Assembly: GCA_022747635.1 (NCBI GenBank)
Contig: JAKTNV010000005.1
Span: 45,625,013 to 45,689,012 of the forward strand
Reading direction: 5' to 3'
Source: Hetaerina americana
Lineage: Eukaryota; Arthropoda; Insecta; Odonata; Calopterygidae
Length of the DNA stretch: 64,000 bases
Below are positions 25,060-39,120 of this stretch, in pieces; position 1 is the stretch's first letter, and the number at the start of each line of letters is the position of its first letter. The notes beneath the pieces were generated by a model, which was not told the DNA's origin, did not search any database, and saw nothing but the letters and a program-made list of their open reading frames with translations. The position numbers were made by a program, and so were the translations under genes.

Positions 25060-25780
25060 ACAAAAGCAGCGTCTGATTCCTATCCCCCCCCCATCTCCGA
25101 AGTCCATGCCATTCTTTCCAACTCCTCCCCACCTCATCCTCCACGGAATCCCACCCTCCATCTTGTCCTTCAATAAACGCGTGTTTAATTAAAACGTTAC
25201 GCACGCCATTCCCCTCTTCCCTACTGCAACCCATTCCGCTCGTCAATCCCTTACCCAATGACCCCCGCTCCATGCTCACTAACGTTCCTTCCCCCGTCCC
25301 GGTGCCACAACCACCTCACCCTTCCTCTCCACTTCCATCTCCCTCCCTCCCATCAGCCCCAATTTCAAACCCTGCCGCCCTCTCCAAAAGACCCCTGCCT
25401 CCCCCTTTTCCCCTCCCTCTCTCCTTCCCCTCTATCCCACCCCTCCCCTCCCCTCCGACCATCCTAAGTATTCCAAACATCCTGGACTTATCCCAGAGAG
25501 GAATGCATGAACCGCCAACGCTTCACCCTCTTCCTTCCTCTTCTCCCTCCCTCTAGGAGAGGAAGAAAAAAATATTTTTATATACAAGAGAAACCTCCGC
25601 CTTCTCTTCTCTTCTCCGCTATCCCTATCTCAAACCATACTTCCCCTCCCTCCCCACCCACAATTTATCCTTTCTTCCGCTCCACTTTCTCCTCATCCCC
25701 CCACAGCCCTTCAACCACCCGATATCCGCTCATCCCACGAATACATTTTCACCAGAACAATGAACCTACCTCCCAGAACT
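25060..25780. other. Pyrimidine-rich block (plus strand)
   Basis: About 700 bp are dominated by CCTCCC, CTTCC and CCCCA units on the plus strand. The open frames are Pro/Ser/Leu-rich in all plus frames, which marks composition rather than coding. Confidence 0.7.
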
Positions 25781-28700
25781 GAACCTATTCATAGTCAGTT
25801 TCGTATAATGTTGACGAATGTTTTCATATTAGCTGCGAGGAGCATTTCTATAAACAAAAGAGAAATACGAAAACAATTGGAAAAAATGACAAATGGGACG
25901 ACAGTTTGATATTATTCTGAACCCAATATTGGCTAATCCAGAAGAAACAACCCATTGGCATAGAGCAAATAAACTTATTACTGAGTTATATTACAGAAGA
26001 TCTTCCAGTACATCCTGCAAGGGACTTGTACGTGCAAATTGACAGGTAACATAAAACCTACTGCATCCTCCTGTATCTTTGGTAACAATCACTGACGCTA
26101 ATCTCACCGAACACACGTCGAAAGTTTATAAGTTGACATGCGAGATTATAAAAAAGATATTGCATAGGAACACTTTTCTCTTCTAAAGCTTAATTCTCTA
26201 AGAATTCAAACACCTGTGTCAGCATTTTTGACGAGAACGATTCCAACTCTCGAATTTTATTTAGCTGTCTTAACATATTCTTCAGTGACTTTTGACTACG
26301 GAGATGGAGAATTTAAATTACGTCTTCAATTCTTGAAAACCTACCAGGATCCAATATGTAAGAAAATGTAGCGAGCAAAATAAGAGGCCGTTATTAGTCT
26401 GCCAAAAATGTACACCGAATTACATGAATTCAATAATAAGAAAAAGATTCCGCACGGTAGTGCGTTCGCTGCTTAGAAAACCGCTATCGGAAAGTTGGGA
26501 CCCTCGTTCCACACAAATATTCCGTTCTTCCTCCCATACCAAGCGATCCCCTTCTTATTAAGTCCCGAAGTAAAAATAAAATGAGGGAAGGAATGGTAAT
26601 TTTCAATATCGAGCTCCTATGGTCAGGGAGCGATTTTGCTGGACAAAAATCCTCCCCATCGCTGAGCTCACTCTTCTCCTTCCCGAGTGTTGCGGAATGC
26701 TCCTCCGAAAAATGGAATTCGAAAGCGGAGGGGGGGGGGAGGAGGAGAGAACCGAGTAGGGCGAGACTGGAAATCCGGGGGAAGTATATGTGGGAGGTAG
26801 GAATTAAAGTATGAAAGGGTGGAAATTAGGTGGCGTGGTGAGTACACAACAGCAAGTTGAAAATAACTGAGGCACCATGCGGTGGGGAAAACAGAGCATT
26901 AAGGAAATATGGATGGGAAAAGTAACCACCAACTTCAAGCAAAGATTTCGATTTTGAAATTAATTTTTGAGAGATCAAACTCTCATATTTAAGATTCCCT
27001 AAGTTAAAAAGTCCAAATGTCTTTTTTTTTTAATGGAGTTTATGTAACTGTAACTCACTATTTGATAAAGCCGAAAAAACTCCCAAAATACTTTAAGGTA
27101 GAAATATTTTTCTCAATGGTGAGTGATACCACTTCTCAAAAAGTGAATGAAATTTGCAGAGGTATATTTAAAAAAAGGATTTCCCGATCTAATTACCTGA
27201 ATAATGCTATCTCAGTCAGCCAAGTTGCGTACTGAGAATATGCCCAGACACATCTATCTAACTTCGCAGATCTTACGCTTAGGAATCACAAGATATTCTG
27301 CAATAAATAACTAAGCATCGGGCATTAACCCAATGAATTAATTATACCACAAACAAATGGCAGTAAATGATTTCTCAAACTCGCATTCAGAAAAAGTACT
27401 CTAATTAACACAACCAACAAAAATTGATATGTCGTATGAATCAGTTTAATAATTCCATTTAAAAATACAAGGTAAACTAGGTTAGACATTCAATTCATTT
27501 AATTAAGTATGAGAAATTGGAAAACTATGCAATTTTTCCAAAAAAGTACTAATGAATAAAGGGGGATGAGAAATTAATAAATTTTCTTTGCTTTATAAAC
27601 AGGTGTAGGTAGAGAAAAAGAAGACTTAATTTAAAAATGAAGATGCCAGGGAAGAAGAAGAAATAAATGGGAGAGGGAAATGTTTTTGTCGGAGTGGCGA
27701 GGTCGGAAGACCATGAAGAGAGGGGAATGAGGAAATGCTGTGAGAGAAAAACTCAGTTCTCCGCAAAAGTTTCAAAATTATTCCGATAAAATTTTAATAA
27801 CTTCAAGCACCGTGATCGCGATAAGACATGAAAATTAAATCGAAACTCTTCGAACAAAAACGAAGGAAAAGGTAAATATATTTCAAAGGATAGTTGGGGA
27901 TTGAATATCACTGAAGGGTGAAAGAGTGACTGACCGTGTTTCATCACTTCCAGGACCAGTATCGACGTAAATACTTCTACAAATCAATCATTCAAAGAGG
28001 GTTTTGTAACATTCGCCGTTTGTATAAAATTATATACTTCATGCTACGTCTCAGAAACAACTTCCTATGCCATGGAGCAAAAGCCATAAAAATGGTAATT
28101 TACTGGTGAATGAGTCAAACGAAAAGGATAATTTAATGGAAGTAGAGACAGAGTGAATTCGTGAATATGAAAAGGATGAAATATAAATTCAAGATAAAAA
28201 CTACGTGGGACCATTATCTAATGATTATTTGCCAAGGAATGCTATAACTTGAGTGGATTTTCCAAACACTTGTTAGTTAATTTAACCTACGCGTAAAAAT
28301 AATAAGTTTGCGAAATGTCTTGCCACTAGTGAAAATTGTTGACAATCTAACTGTAATATATAAGAATAGTTATTGATAACACCTAAGGAATTTTTTCAAA
28401 TACGTTGTTATGGAATACCAGATTTTCTGCGTGCGTGACTAAATTTATTTCGAGGATAAATTGATATAAAGACTCCTAAACGGAATGCTTACGCTCCAAG
28501 AATTTCCGCCATTCATCTGCAAGCCTTCTTTTTCAAGCGACTGAGGCGATATATTCAAACATTTTTCACACTCATGGAGAGTAAAATCCCACCCATTGCG
28601 TGCAGCGTTCCCGTAGAGGAAAAAAATAAATGTCTGCCGCCATGCCGCCTCCCTCTTTATCCGCACCCACCCTCCCAGTCGGAGCGAATCAACGGGCTGG

Positions 28701-29449
28701 GCGCTCGAGTCGGTGAGTTCTGGAATTGCAGGCAACGGTCCAGATATGTGGGAAGACCGCGAGACACAGGAGGAGCTGAGAAGTAGGTAAAAGGCAGAGT
28801 AGTGATGCTATCGGTGGGACGTAAGACTGTGATGGCTTGGGCAAGGAGCCAAAGGTCTTCGGATTTCCCGTGGTAGACGAGGCATTCTTGTGGATGAGGT
28901 CGGAGCACTGCAGTCAGACTGCGATGTCTCGGAGACCGACACATGGCACGGTACCTCAGAGTAGTTATTTTCTCAAAGAATGACTACATTTTTGCTATCA
29001 TAGTGACGAAAATTCGAGACTGGTTCGAGCGAGCTTTGCTATAACACCATTTTTTCTCAGGAAAGCATCCTCAGGTAAAATATTATTATAATACGGTAAT
29101 CACAAAGGACAAACAAATTCCCACCCGGATTTCCGGTCATGTGACTGATCATTTCACTTCTATCAGGTTTTCAGGAGGGTATGCTGCAAAAAAGTCAATT
29201 ATGACACAGTAAAAGAGAGACTTATCCATTTGCTTTCTTTTTTCGAAAAAAAAGGTTATGCCCCTCAAAAAAGATGGCATAACCGCTTAAAAGGAGAAAT
29301 ATTTGTCCGGGAAACGATTGCTTATACCATCTACGCGTGATAAACAGCCGCCATTACTTGGTTATTAGGATTTAATATTTCATGGAGCGTAGGTTACCTT
29401 ATTAATACCTTTATGATGTAAAGTTTATGGGGCAATAAAAGACAATCAG
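25781..29449. other. AT-rich stretch with GC-richer islands
   Basis: Purine-rich sequence occurs at 26670-26830 and a CpG-containing patch at 28520-28940 with overlapping frames on both strands and no domain. No gene is recognised. Confidence 0.5.
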
Positions 29450-29850
29450 TGCAAACCATTGAGCAACAGCTGAAAAACATGAAGGAGAAGGAATTCCAAA
29501 GACACGAAAAAAAGGAATGTGTGCGAGGGGAAGCGCTAGGCGGCGATTAACGCTGAAGAGAGGGAGGATTATAGTTGTGGATGGCAAATGAGGATGGAGA
29601 GGTGAAGATGGGAGTTCGGGGTAGGAGGCAGGAGATGAGTAGTGGTGAGGAGTGAGAGGGTTGAGGGAGACGAGGGATGGAGGAGGGCATGGGTCTGGGG
29701 TGGCGTGTATACTTAAATGGGAGGTCTGCATGACGTAAAGGAGCGCTCCCTGGGCGTCGGACGGCGGAATGAGGAAGGTAACGGAGTGAGAGCGGGAACA
29801 GCGGCAATAATTATAATGATGATGATGAAGGAGTCGGTGGCTCAAGAACG
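29450..29850. other. Purine-rich block (plus strand)
   Basis: GGGAGG, GGATGG and GATGA units dominate. The complementary open frame of 144 codons is His/Pro/Ser-rich with no domain. I see no gene. Confidence 0.65.
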
Positions 29851-32389
29851 CCTTCCAAACAACCTCTCCGAGCTACTGTTCTATCGGGGAAATAGGAGAG
29901 GGCAAGACATCACAGGGGACGATCACGCGGAGGACGAGTCGTTTTGAAATATCGGAAGATGTGAAAGCAATATCATTTGTCTAAAAAAGGTAGACTCGAT
30001 GGAGTGAAGAGAAAATAAAGGGTCGAATTCAGAAATCTTGGATCGAATGCAGAAATAAGTACAGAGCATCAGGCGTCAGAGGACTCTAATGAAAGTTAGG
30101 GGTCGTAGCTAGCATTTCCGAAGGTAGGTTTACAAAGAAGGGCAGAAAAGGAAAAAAGCAAAATTTTCAATACATTCCTTCAAGGCGAGGTGGAAAATTC
30201 GAAGACAAAAACATTTTTTAAACTGCACTTCTCAATTAAGTGAATGTAAAGAATTTCATTGACACTATTAAGCTTATAAGTTCCTTCTTTCTTATTCCGT
30301 GACAACGCCAAAGCGAAGGGAGGAAACTGAAATCTTGACTAAGCACAAAAATGAGGGAAAAAAATGCAGCACTTTGAACTAAATGAAATACAGACGACTC
30401 TATTCCGAGGACCTTTTTCAAGATCGCTCAAGAGAATTGATTGAAGAAACAGCAGAAGTATAGCATGAATGTTAATTGTGAATTTGCACACCGGAAAGAT
30501 TTTGGTGTTTTTCATAGGTTAACTTGAATAATGGTGCTAGGATTTGGGCAGAGCCAGGAAGTGCAAATGTTCAAAATCTGTACCTTCCAATTCTAATTGA
30601 AAATGGATGAACACTCTGTTCACAACATTTATGAATAAAAGAATTCTGCGGACGGGATTTAGGAGAGGAGCAATTCAATAAATCTACGAGAGATATAGTT
30701 ATCCTAGTTCTCAATGCTAACATAATCCCAAGGCACGATATTTTTTTTGCCTGAGAATTCCAAAGATTGTTTCATATTATTATCTGAACTTACTTCAAGT
30801 TCGGTTGTCACAGATCCTGTTTTAAGATAAATCATATGTAGAGATCCACAAATGACGACGATCAGCAGACGCAGGAATTTTTCAATGCCATGCATTAACA
30901 AAGATTTATGGATAAAAGGTTTTTAAACCGGCGACCAAGGCAGGAATGAATGCGGAGCCGAGACATTTCCAAATGACGATGCTAATCGTGATCCCAGGCA
31001 GTGATAAAGATTGGAATAACTTTGGATGAGAAGACACCTATTGACAACAGCTCCCACCAAAACCAATTAAATATCATGAAACACGCGATTGGCTGTTAAG
31101 AAGATATAAAAGCGACACACGAATAAAATATCTCAGTCAAGTATCTTGTGGGACAATGTCTCTATTGACGAATCGATTACAATCGACGTAGCTTTGATAA
31201 CAGCCCGACAGCTTTAATGCAGAATTGAATCTGGGATGGAATTCATGATGGCATGGGGAAACTAAACGGTGAATGTGCAGACAAAGAACAAAGGAAATCA
31301 AGTCCGCTCTGTTCCGATGTTTTGCATGAGATATACAATGTAGACATCTAGGCTCAAGAGAATTTCATTTATAGAAAGTTTAAGCACTAGCTAATCGTCA
31401 TTATAACAGACGATCAAATAAGAAAACATAAAACAAAGAATTTCAAATATTGCAATAACACATAAGGGAACCACTAGTTTATTTCCAATCGACAGCTATA
31501 TGTAAGATGTTGGTTTTTAAATACATGCATTTCTTTAATCATCATGAAAATACATATCTCTACTGCAATATCTCTTCATTTAAACCACACTCTCGATACT
31601 AATATTGAAATAATTCAAATATCGGCTTTAATTTCTTAAAATTTACTCATTGGACCCAGATAATCTACAATACTGGAGAGGAAAAAACTGGTCGCGTATC
31701 TTTTCATTTAGGCAGATATAAAGACACGACTCATCACTACAGCATAACTCTTAAGTTTGCACTCTATATGAAGGAAACAAATAAAATCTCCCCTCTGTAG
31801 CACATTTATATTCATGAAGTAATGGGCAATGATAACTTATGATATACCTGATTAACACCGAGACAAAGAGTGTGAAACTCTTCATCTGAAAGTTAATTTT
31901 CAGTTAATTTACAAAAAGGAAAGAAAATTATGCGTTCGCATCTAGCTATTTTAATGTCATGTTTATGTGCTTTAATATGCAAAGCAACAAATAAATCTAT
32001 CAATAAAATGTTACAATTAGCATTTTGATTGCAATGAATCCACGAAACGTGTTTTCGCAAAAAATGCCTCGCCAATTATCTTATCAATTATCCAAACATA
32101 AATACAAACGGAGAAAGATCCGATAGGAAGATAATTACCAATTCGCGCTGCCCAGCAAGCGGGGATCCTAGTGAACCCCTTTCCAGTATAATGAATAAAT
32201 CCCGATAATCTACCTCACTGCGCTGGATGAAAAAAATGGAGGCGTATAGAGAGGAGTAAAAAAATTTCCGGTAATTTTTTACGATGGCATCAACTCCGGC
32301 TATAATTTTCCTTATCTGCTCATGTATCTCATGTCCCAAACCAAAACGCCGCATGGGCCAAGACATCGACGCAACAGCCCTCACGCTGT
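29851..32389. other. AT-rich stretch containing the candidate promoter
   Basis: Apart from the TATA/Initiator pair near 31.1 kb I see no gene, repeat or RNA. No exon could be assigned to that promoter in the 1.2 kb that follows. Confidence 0.5.
31088..31138 (+). promoter_or_regulatory. Candidate core promoter: inverted CCAAT, TATA box and insect Initiator
   Basis: TATAAAAG (31105-31112) is followed by CTCAGTC (31132-31138), a match to the arthropod Initiator TCAGTY. The Initiator A at 31135 puts the first T of the TATA box at about -30, which is the ideal spacing. ATTGG, an inverted CCAAT box, lies 13 bases before the TATA box. The first ATG downstream opens only an 11-codon frame, so a gene would need a short first exon or an untranslated leader. 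No downstream exon was recognised. Confidence 0.45.
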
Positions 32390-32800
32390 AGAACGGGCCC
32401 GCCGAAATGGTACGGGGGCGGTGGATCGGAGGGAAGGGGGTGGGGTCTGATTTGGGAGAGGGGAGGATTGGAATGTGAGAGAGGGTGGGGCGTGATAGGG
32501 AGCGCTGAGGAGATGATAGTTGTGGGTTGGGACGAGAAAGGAAGGCAGTAGCCGGGGCGGGATGTAAGGCATTGGGCGGAAGGGAGACGTGGCTGGGTGG
32601 CTTTTGGAAGCCGAAGGGAGGCGGGGTGGGTGCGGATGGTGGCTGAGGTTCGAAACGGTAGTCGCGGAGGGAGGAGGAGGAGATGCGTGGGTGGCTGTTG
32701 CACGCCCTTCGCGGCCCGCTGAAAATCACGAAGCCTTTGGCATAGAAAGGTTTCCAGGAGATGGCGGCAGTGCCGGCGCAAACTCTCCCTCCCCTCCCCA
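32390..32800. other. Purine-rich, CpG-containing block
   Basis: The plus strand is rich in GGGAGG and GGTGGG. A 248-codon open frame on the minus strand spans it. Its Pro/Ser-rich middle reflects the base composition, and its tail is ordinary AT-rich noise. No domain, signal peptide or splice context supports a gene. Confidence 0.6.
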
Positions 32801-35139
32801 CAGATTGCCTTTCCCCGAAATCGATCACACCCACCTAAAATTAAGGGAAGGCATGCCGAAAAGTGCGGATTCTATTTAACGTCCTGTCGCGGCTGAAATA
32901 TTGAGGTTATATTCAGCTTGATGAGAAGAAACTGATCTAGCAACAAAGGATTATGAGGACCAAGAATACATTGTATATTAACCAGAACTTCAACCAATTC
33001 TTACCGAAAGTCCGTAGTCACCAACGCTCTTATAGTTAATGTATTAAGCTTTGTAATGTTCATCTCAAGATGGAAGCCATTTACCTTATAAGTCACCCTT
33101 TCTAATGGAATCTAAAAAAAACGTGCTCTAATTAGTGAGCTTCCCAGTCATTTTTACCCGTCTGCCCCCTCATTTGTAACAAAGATATCAACTTGGGTAG
33201 ATGGGTTCACATTTAATCTGGCTTAACAATAAATATAAGAAGAAAAGGTAATGTATGTAGCTACCCTCTAATCCTGCGTGGATATCTATTCTTCTACGCA
33301 TTAAACCAAGAACCCGAACAGTACACATTTAATTAAAGTTAAGAATTTATTTAAGAATTTTCAGCTATCATACATGGTTTACATTTTCATAATTATTATT
33401 TCAGCCATGAGGAAAGATAGTATTTTTGTTGTACCGACAAAACCGGTATTTCATAAAATCTTCAGGTACTAAACCTTGGGGCAAAAGGTGAAAATTAGAT
33501 CATCATCTTTTGTTGAAATATATGTGATTACGGATACGAAAATATTAGAAATACCACAAGATAAATAATATAATTATTTAATCTCTGGCAATATTTTGTT
33601 TAAACTTATTTTAAATGTAAGCCTCTTTCAACTAAACTGCAGAAAACGTTTTCAAATAATATGAAAAAAAGCCATGTATTTTAGCTAGATAGATAGACAT
33701 AACAATATTTAAATACTAAAAATGATATAAATGAATTTCAAAAAACGTGGATTTTGAACCGCATAACTTCTACTGTAGATTTATTACACTAATAATCGGA
33801 GTTATCAATCCGAAGTTTGGTATGATAGGGGAAGTTAGGGTTTAAATTATGCTAACAAGCCGTACGACGCATAAAGTTGACACATAAAGAGAGGGCGAAA
33901 AGTCAGTTTCCTTGTGCTACCTGCTGTTTCTCGGGATGATCAAGGGTTCAAAAAATTCGCATAACTTACATTGATATGTTGGTGTTTATAAATACTGAAA
34001 ACCGAGTATAGTCATCCAATTTATAGCCGAGGTCCCAATACACTAGAGGACCCTAATTCCTCGAAAATACTGCTTCATGGGAAATAAATGGCTATATAGG
34101 CTCTACCAAAATTTTTATCAATTTAAGATACTTCAATATTCCAAAGTAACAAAATCTACCACAAATGTGAGCGAAAAACAAGTAATAATTTCGAACAAAA
34201 TCAGATTCATTTCCACAGTATATTAAATTTCCAAAAAAAATTTTGAAATTTAAATTCAAATAAAATTTCCCATACTTCTACTTATTCACCCTATTTTCCC
34301 TAAAATCTTAATAAACTCCTTAACTCTATACCTTTAATAGAAAGACTTTAAAAAAAGGCAAGACTGAAGAGAAAAATATCCACATTTTCTAAGAAACAGA
34401 TTTTCAAGTAATAATAAATGTTAAAACATATACGACTGCTTTATAAGTATTTTTAATGATGGAGTTAAGACTCAACAAGCTAAAAATCTAATAATTGAAT
34501 AATGCTCTGTTTCAAAATGATCACTTGTAAATTTTCCACTGCAAATCGAATAATTGGCAGCAGCATCATCAGTTAACGATATGTATTTCCATGCGTTATA
34601 TCTATATGATTTTGTGGGTAAACAAATGACATCATAGGAGTTGCATCCAATCTATAAACCAAAACTTTGCCATACATTTTTCGGAAAATCCTTTTTCAAG
34701 TACTTCAGTCCTAAGGTGCTTTTACTTGAAATTTACACAAAATTTTAACGAAACAAAACTTCTAAAATTACTATTTTGGCTTTTACCAGCCTTCATTGCA
34801 TGTTTGAAGGTTGCAACTTGCTTATGTTTAATGCGGTTGAATTGACACATTTGATTAGACAGTAAGCGCATTTGAAAGAAGGCTGAGAACATTTTGTAAG
34901 TTGGTCCCATGCGGAAATAGGAACAAAGTTTTCTTTTCACTCGACTTCTTAGACCGTCGGGATCATATATGCGTACATTTTATTCTTGAATATTCTATTA
35001 TCGTAAAAATACATCGTCCTAGCTATGCAAATAAATGACAAGCAACAACCGAAAACGATGCGTAATCACACGAAAGTGGATGCATGTAATGATGCCCTTT
35101 TTCTTACAGCGATTAACTTCGTGCACGAAGTTTATAACG
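32801..35139. other. AT-rich non-coding stretch
   Basis: Strongly AT-rich with very few open frames of any length. Nothing recognised. Confidence 0.6.
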
Positions 35140-35940
35140 ACTCTCCAACCCGTCCCAATTCAAAAACGCTCCCTAACCCCTCAACTCCCCCCACACATAC
35201 TCATCTTTATTAAACGAAACTTTTCATAACCGAAAGAATCTCCCCAGCTACCGCTTCTCAGCCATCAATTCTTCTTCTCTCCCCCTACGGCCCCCCATCA
35301 CCTCTTCCCAACCCAAAGGGCCCACTCCTCCGCTACCCGTGCCAACACGGTCGACCCCTACCTCGCTCTTCCCCCGCTCCCGTCCCGCAGGCCCCTCTCA
35401 CCCCTCTTCCCCCCTTCATCCCCGCACCGCTCTCTCTCTCTGCCCTGGCGACCCAACCCTTACCCCCTCCCTCCTCGCTCTTCTTCGTCTAACCTATCCC
35501 CACGTATTCCCTCCCCCTCCGCGATTCGACTTCCTCCCTCCGCATCCCTCCGCTTTCTTCCTCCTCCTCGCTCTACGTGCATGATCCTCCGTCATGCTAA
35601 TAATGATCATAAACTCCGTAATCATCGGCCGTCCTCAATCATTATAAAGTGTAAAAAAAGAAGCGGAGGAAAAAGGGGAGGGGATGTCCGCGAGGAGTGG
35701 AGAGGGGTGGAAAAGGTTGGGAAATCGGAAAGGAGGGACTAGGAGGGACGGGGGAAGCTGTGTTAAGGGGCTATGCGGTGTTTCGGGGAATAGGGGCAGG
35801 GGGGTTGAGAGTAAAGGATCGCAGGAAGAGATGGCGGGGGGGGAAGAAAAATGAGATGGGTGAAGTGGTCCAGGGGTTGGGGGATGGTGGCAGAAGGAGA
35901 AGGGGGATTATGAGATAGTTTGGAGAAAGATTAGGTAAAA
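35140..35940. other. Strand-switching block: pyrimidine-rich then purine-rich
   Basis: The plus strand is strongly pyrimidine-rich from about 35140 to 35580 (TCCCC, CTCTC and CCTCC units). After a 70-bp AT-richer hinge it becomes strongly purine-rich from 35655 to 35935 (GGGGAGG and GGAAAGG units). The two halves are of opposite strand bias and could partly pair. No gene is seen in it. Confidence 0.7.
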
Positions 35941-38379
35941 TTCGGACTGAGTTTAGACGGGAAGATTGAACTTCAAATTCCTTCCAACCTATTTCCATGC
36001 GGATGGAATATAATTTGAAAGTGATAGACGATTGGAAAAGTCGTTGGTTCATGCATATGAGACAACATATATTCTGATTTATGGCCGAGGTTACTCGTAT
36101 GTGGCGAAAGTGATTTTTCTTGGAAACACCTATCGGCCCACGGTTGATATTCAGTAAGGTTATCGAAATCGAATACGCATAAACATCTATTTCGACTACG
36201 CCTTTTACCTTGAGAATTAAGGGTTTCATGTATGTTAACTCATAGCGCGGAAAACAAACACCGTAGATATTACTTTCAGCAGAGCATTTCTTTCGTTTAA
36301 TTATTGCTTTAGTGTATGCTTTTCTTTAGTAGGCAATGGAAGGGGTTTTAATAGGTTAGTTTTTGGTCCTGTATGCAAATATGTAATTAATAATGCTCCA
36401 AACAAGCTAACAAGAAAAATGCAAAAGAAGTAGGACGTCATAAATGCTTATTTTTTTAATTTTTCCTAATAGCCTAGAGTAGCGGCATGCTATAATACAG
36501 GGTATATCACAGTTTAAGTATCTTACTTATAAACATAATAAGACCATTCGACTTCAAAATTATGAGCACTTCACCGCAGTAAATGAACCATTACATTTTA
36601 CCGTATGATGTAGCGTAATATTAATTACATTTTAGTTGACACGGAGACTATGTAGGTACTTAGTGAAAACTCGGTATTAACCGCCAACATTACACGATGT
36701 GTCATCAAGGACCCCGACCGATATGCCAACCACAAAAGTGGAGAGAGAAAGATAAGTGTTGAGGAAGGAGAATTTTCAGCTTAGTTGCACCGTCACTAGT
36801 GTATAATCAAAGCAGAAGAATAATGAATTAGCAGATCAAAACGCTACAACTCATGGCAATGGGAACAGTCTCTGAGTTAAAAAACTTGATGAACTACTTG
36901 GAAGAGAGGAGAAAGAATAGAATAAGAAAGCAGCACACGCAACGATGAAAACTAAAGGGATGCAAATAGTACTAAATAAGGACTGAACTACTTATAGCGG
37001 AATAATAAAGAGGGCAGAAGGAAGAAAAGAGCAAGCGTACTGCTTGGTCGGAAAGCCAAGCAAAATAGGCGTGAAGGAATTTTGGGTTGTAAATGATGGC
37101 GCAAGGAGGGAGGAGCGCGGTGGAAAAAGGAATGGGGTTAGGGGATGGGGGATCGGGGAAAATAGTGATAAGGTGTCATTTAAGGAAAAGAGAAGAATAT
37201 TCAGATCTCGCCGTCCGAATGTATAAAAACAGGCTAAGTGGATTAATTACAATGTTTTGATGCCCGATGGTGTGGTATATTTTGCTCGTGTGAAATACGT
37301 AGGCATACTGCGTAATTGGTAATGATAAATTTTAACTACGAACTTTCTTCCCATATTTTCCTAAAACATTTCGACTTAATTCCAAGAAACTGTTGGAGAT
37401 GCCGCGACAGTAACTTTTAAAAGAGTCATCCGCTATATGCGCATTACAATGCCACAATTTCAGAGGGTAAAAATCATTCACTTTGAACGGAATGCACGAT
37501 TACGAATGACTGTGACATTGTTTATACGGTATTTCGTCACAACATCTGGTCCTTTTGAAGCACCCAAAATCTTAGAGTATTTCAACTTCATTCCAAAGGT
37601 TTTTGTTATATCCAACACGCACATATGATTAAAAGTTATCCGCACTTAATACGCGTTTTATGGAATTTCTTTGTGAATATAAACAAGTTTTGATATTTTA
37701 TTTCATTTCAAAATGCGAAATGTCGTTTATATTTTTCCGAATTCACCCAACAAAGCGTGAGTTAAAAGAGGTTGATGTAATCGCAAAATGTAATTATGGC
37801 ATACCGAAGTATAATATATAAATAAGCTTAGCTTATTTTTGAAGAAGAAATAAAACCAAGTCCAACAACATAGCATGGAACAAAACCTTATTATAGAGAC
37901 ATGCTAAAAAGTTTTTTTAGTAAAATCGTTGGAATGAGAAGGAACGCAATTTGAAGGATTTTCGCGCACTGCATTTTAACCGAATGCATCAGTTTTAATT
38001 CACATATGCGCGAGGTTCATAGTAAACCAAATTGCAAGCAATGAACGAAGCCATTACGCGATTTCCCTTTTCCACGACTTCTCTTCTCTGAGAAAGAGCT
38101 GATACATTGACTGAAGAGACTAAATATCCCCGCAATTACGGCTTTCGAGCGGAGTAGGACGTTATTTAACCAAAGCGCACGGGAAAAACGCACGAACGGC
38201 TGCAAAAAGCCATGCGCACGAATGGATTGCCGCCACAACTTGAACTTGTTCAGTGCAACCCCGTAGCGACGACTCAATGGAAACTTCAACGCTGCATCGG
38301 GAGGGAAAAGCAATCAGCGGAGACTTCAATGCCCGCCCGCTTCGCCTCTTAACGCGAAGAAACGTACGAATCAGATGAA
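35941..38379. other. AT-rich stretch with a small purine-rich patch
   Basis: A purine-rich patch lies at 37080-37170 and a CpG-containing patch at 38030-38300. Short open frames there have no recognisable domain. Confidence 0.5.
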
Positions 38380-39120
38380 GGGAAAGAGGGGATTGGGGGG
38401 GGGGGGGAAGGAGGGAAGCGTGATGCCACGCAGACGGGTAGAGCGTGTCGGAACATAAGCCTTTCGTGCGCCTATTTGGAAGGGTTTAAAAGGAACAGAC
38501 GTGAGGAAATGGAAGCGCAGGAGGACAAGGAAAACACCTATCGGGCCACACAGTAGTCGAGAGGGAGAAGGCGGAGCCAACAGGGAGCAGCATGAGGTGA
38601 GGAGGAAGAGGAAGAATGAGAGGAGGAGAGAGGGAGATGAAGAGGCAAGGTGGAGGAAGAAAGGGGTTGGCGAGGGACCGAAGATGGGGAGACGGGGAAA
38701 AAGAAACAAAAGTAATAGCGACTCTCAGAGGAGAGGTTTCAACTACCACGCATGCTCAATAATTATAGCGGCGAAGGCAAAGAAAAAATACGAGAGCAAG
38801 TATAATGAAAATACAATCTCGATGGGGGAAAAGGAATAAAAAGTAAAAGATTACGGGCGTATAAAAAACCTCAGGGATGAGGGGGAGTGCCCTGCTACCT
38901 GACATCGTTCATGCAAGTGACGTGAACCTTGGGTGAGGGGAGGAGGAAAGGGGGAGATGGGAGTTGGGGGATGAGGGAGGAGCGATGGTCGAGGTGAGTG
39001 GGCGTGAAGATGGCGAGGGAATGAAGAAAGGGACGAGGGGGAGGGAGAGTGGGGTGAGCGGGTGGTAGGCAGACTTGAAATTAGGATAAAATTAGAGGAA
39101 CGGCAAAAGGAGTGGGTGCT
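38380..39120. other. Purine-rich block with a G13 run
   Basis: Purine-rich DNA with thirteen consecutive G at 38395-38407, followed by GAGGAGGAAG-type sequence to 38740 and a second stretch at 38870-39120. G-quadruplex or triplex formation is possible. Open frames on both strands are low-complexity and not recognised. Confidence 0.65.

Noticed and set aside
28657..28944. 95-codon minus-strand frame in a CpG-containing patch
   Set aside because: It overlaps a plus-strand frame of similar quality and shows no AP-2 activation-domain features (no PPxY, no Gln/Pro/Tyr pattern), so it was not taken as an upstream AP-2 exon.
29022..29030. GGTTCGAGC, a B-box-like sequence suggesting a tRNA
   Set aside because: No A-box at the right distance and no cloverleaf can be drawn around it.
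32088..32834. 248-codon minus-strand open frame
   Set aside because: Pro/Ser-rich over a purine-rich block, then an AT-rich tail with no motif. No splice or promoter context supports it.
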